A stretch of DNA of 6,098 bases from the NCBI GenBank assembly GCA_028693975.1, contig JAQUUF010000080.1, forward strand, positions 1 to 6,098, read 5' to 3'. The notes under the pieces were generated by a model. It saw nothing but the letters and a program-made list of their open reading frames with translations. It was not told where the DNA came from and searched no databases. How positions within the stretch are numbered: the first letter of the stretch is position 1; each line of letters opens with the position of its first letter. Position numbers and translations under genes: made by a program. The DNA comes from Acidaminococcaceae bacterium. Its GTDB lineage: Bacteria; Bacillota; Negativicutes; Acidaminococcales; Acidaminococcaceae. Shown in pieces: positions 6,096-6,098 of this stretch.

Positions 6096-6098
6096 ATT

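Overview
The window looks like a chromosomal segment from a Bacillota (Firmicutes) bacterium with spore-forming ancestry. All seven genes lie on the minus strand and are packed almost without gaps. The order dnaX – ybaB/ebfC – recR – bofA matches the classic Bacillus/Clostridium replication-repair block, and bofA (pro-sigma-K processing inhibitor) is known only from endospore-forming Bacillota and their relatives. The YbaB sequence and overall protein style remind me of Negativicutes, but that is an impression from memory, not a demonstrated placement.

Reading in the direction of transcription (from high to low coordinates), the first part is housekeeping. It holds dnaX (clamp-loader tau subunit, 6083-4350), then a 51-nt gap with a consensus extended -10 promoter, then ybaB/ebfC (4298-3981), recR (3966-3370) and bofA (3354-3112). 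BofA is followed at once by a GC-rich hairpin and a short T-run, a probable intrinsic terminator (about 3107-3081).

The second part is a three-gene envelope cassette that starts right after the terminator. A second extended -10 element (TGGTATAAT) ends only 8 nt before the ATG of a GtrA-family small membrane protein (3062-2652). Next come a DAGK_cat-family lipid kinase (2639-1698) and a multi-TM alkaline-phosphatase-superfamily enzyme resembling LTA synthase or phosphoethanolamine transferase. This last gene starts at 1701 and runs off the left edge with 567 residues and no stop. It overlaps the kinase gene by ATGA, so the two are probably translationally coupled.

The most interesting point is the logic of the second cassette. 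LtaS/OpgB/EptA-type enzymes take a polar head group from a phospholipid and leave diacylglycerol. A co-translated diacylglycerol-kinase-like enzyme could return that lipid to phosphatidic acid. GtrA-like proteins are associated with handling lipid-linked sugars. The three could form a small envelope-decoration and lipid-recycling module; this is inference from family knowledge and gene order. No RNA genes, mobile elements, CRISPR arrays or long repeats were seen, and no gene-free stretch exceeds 51 nt.
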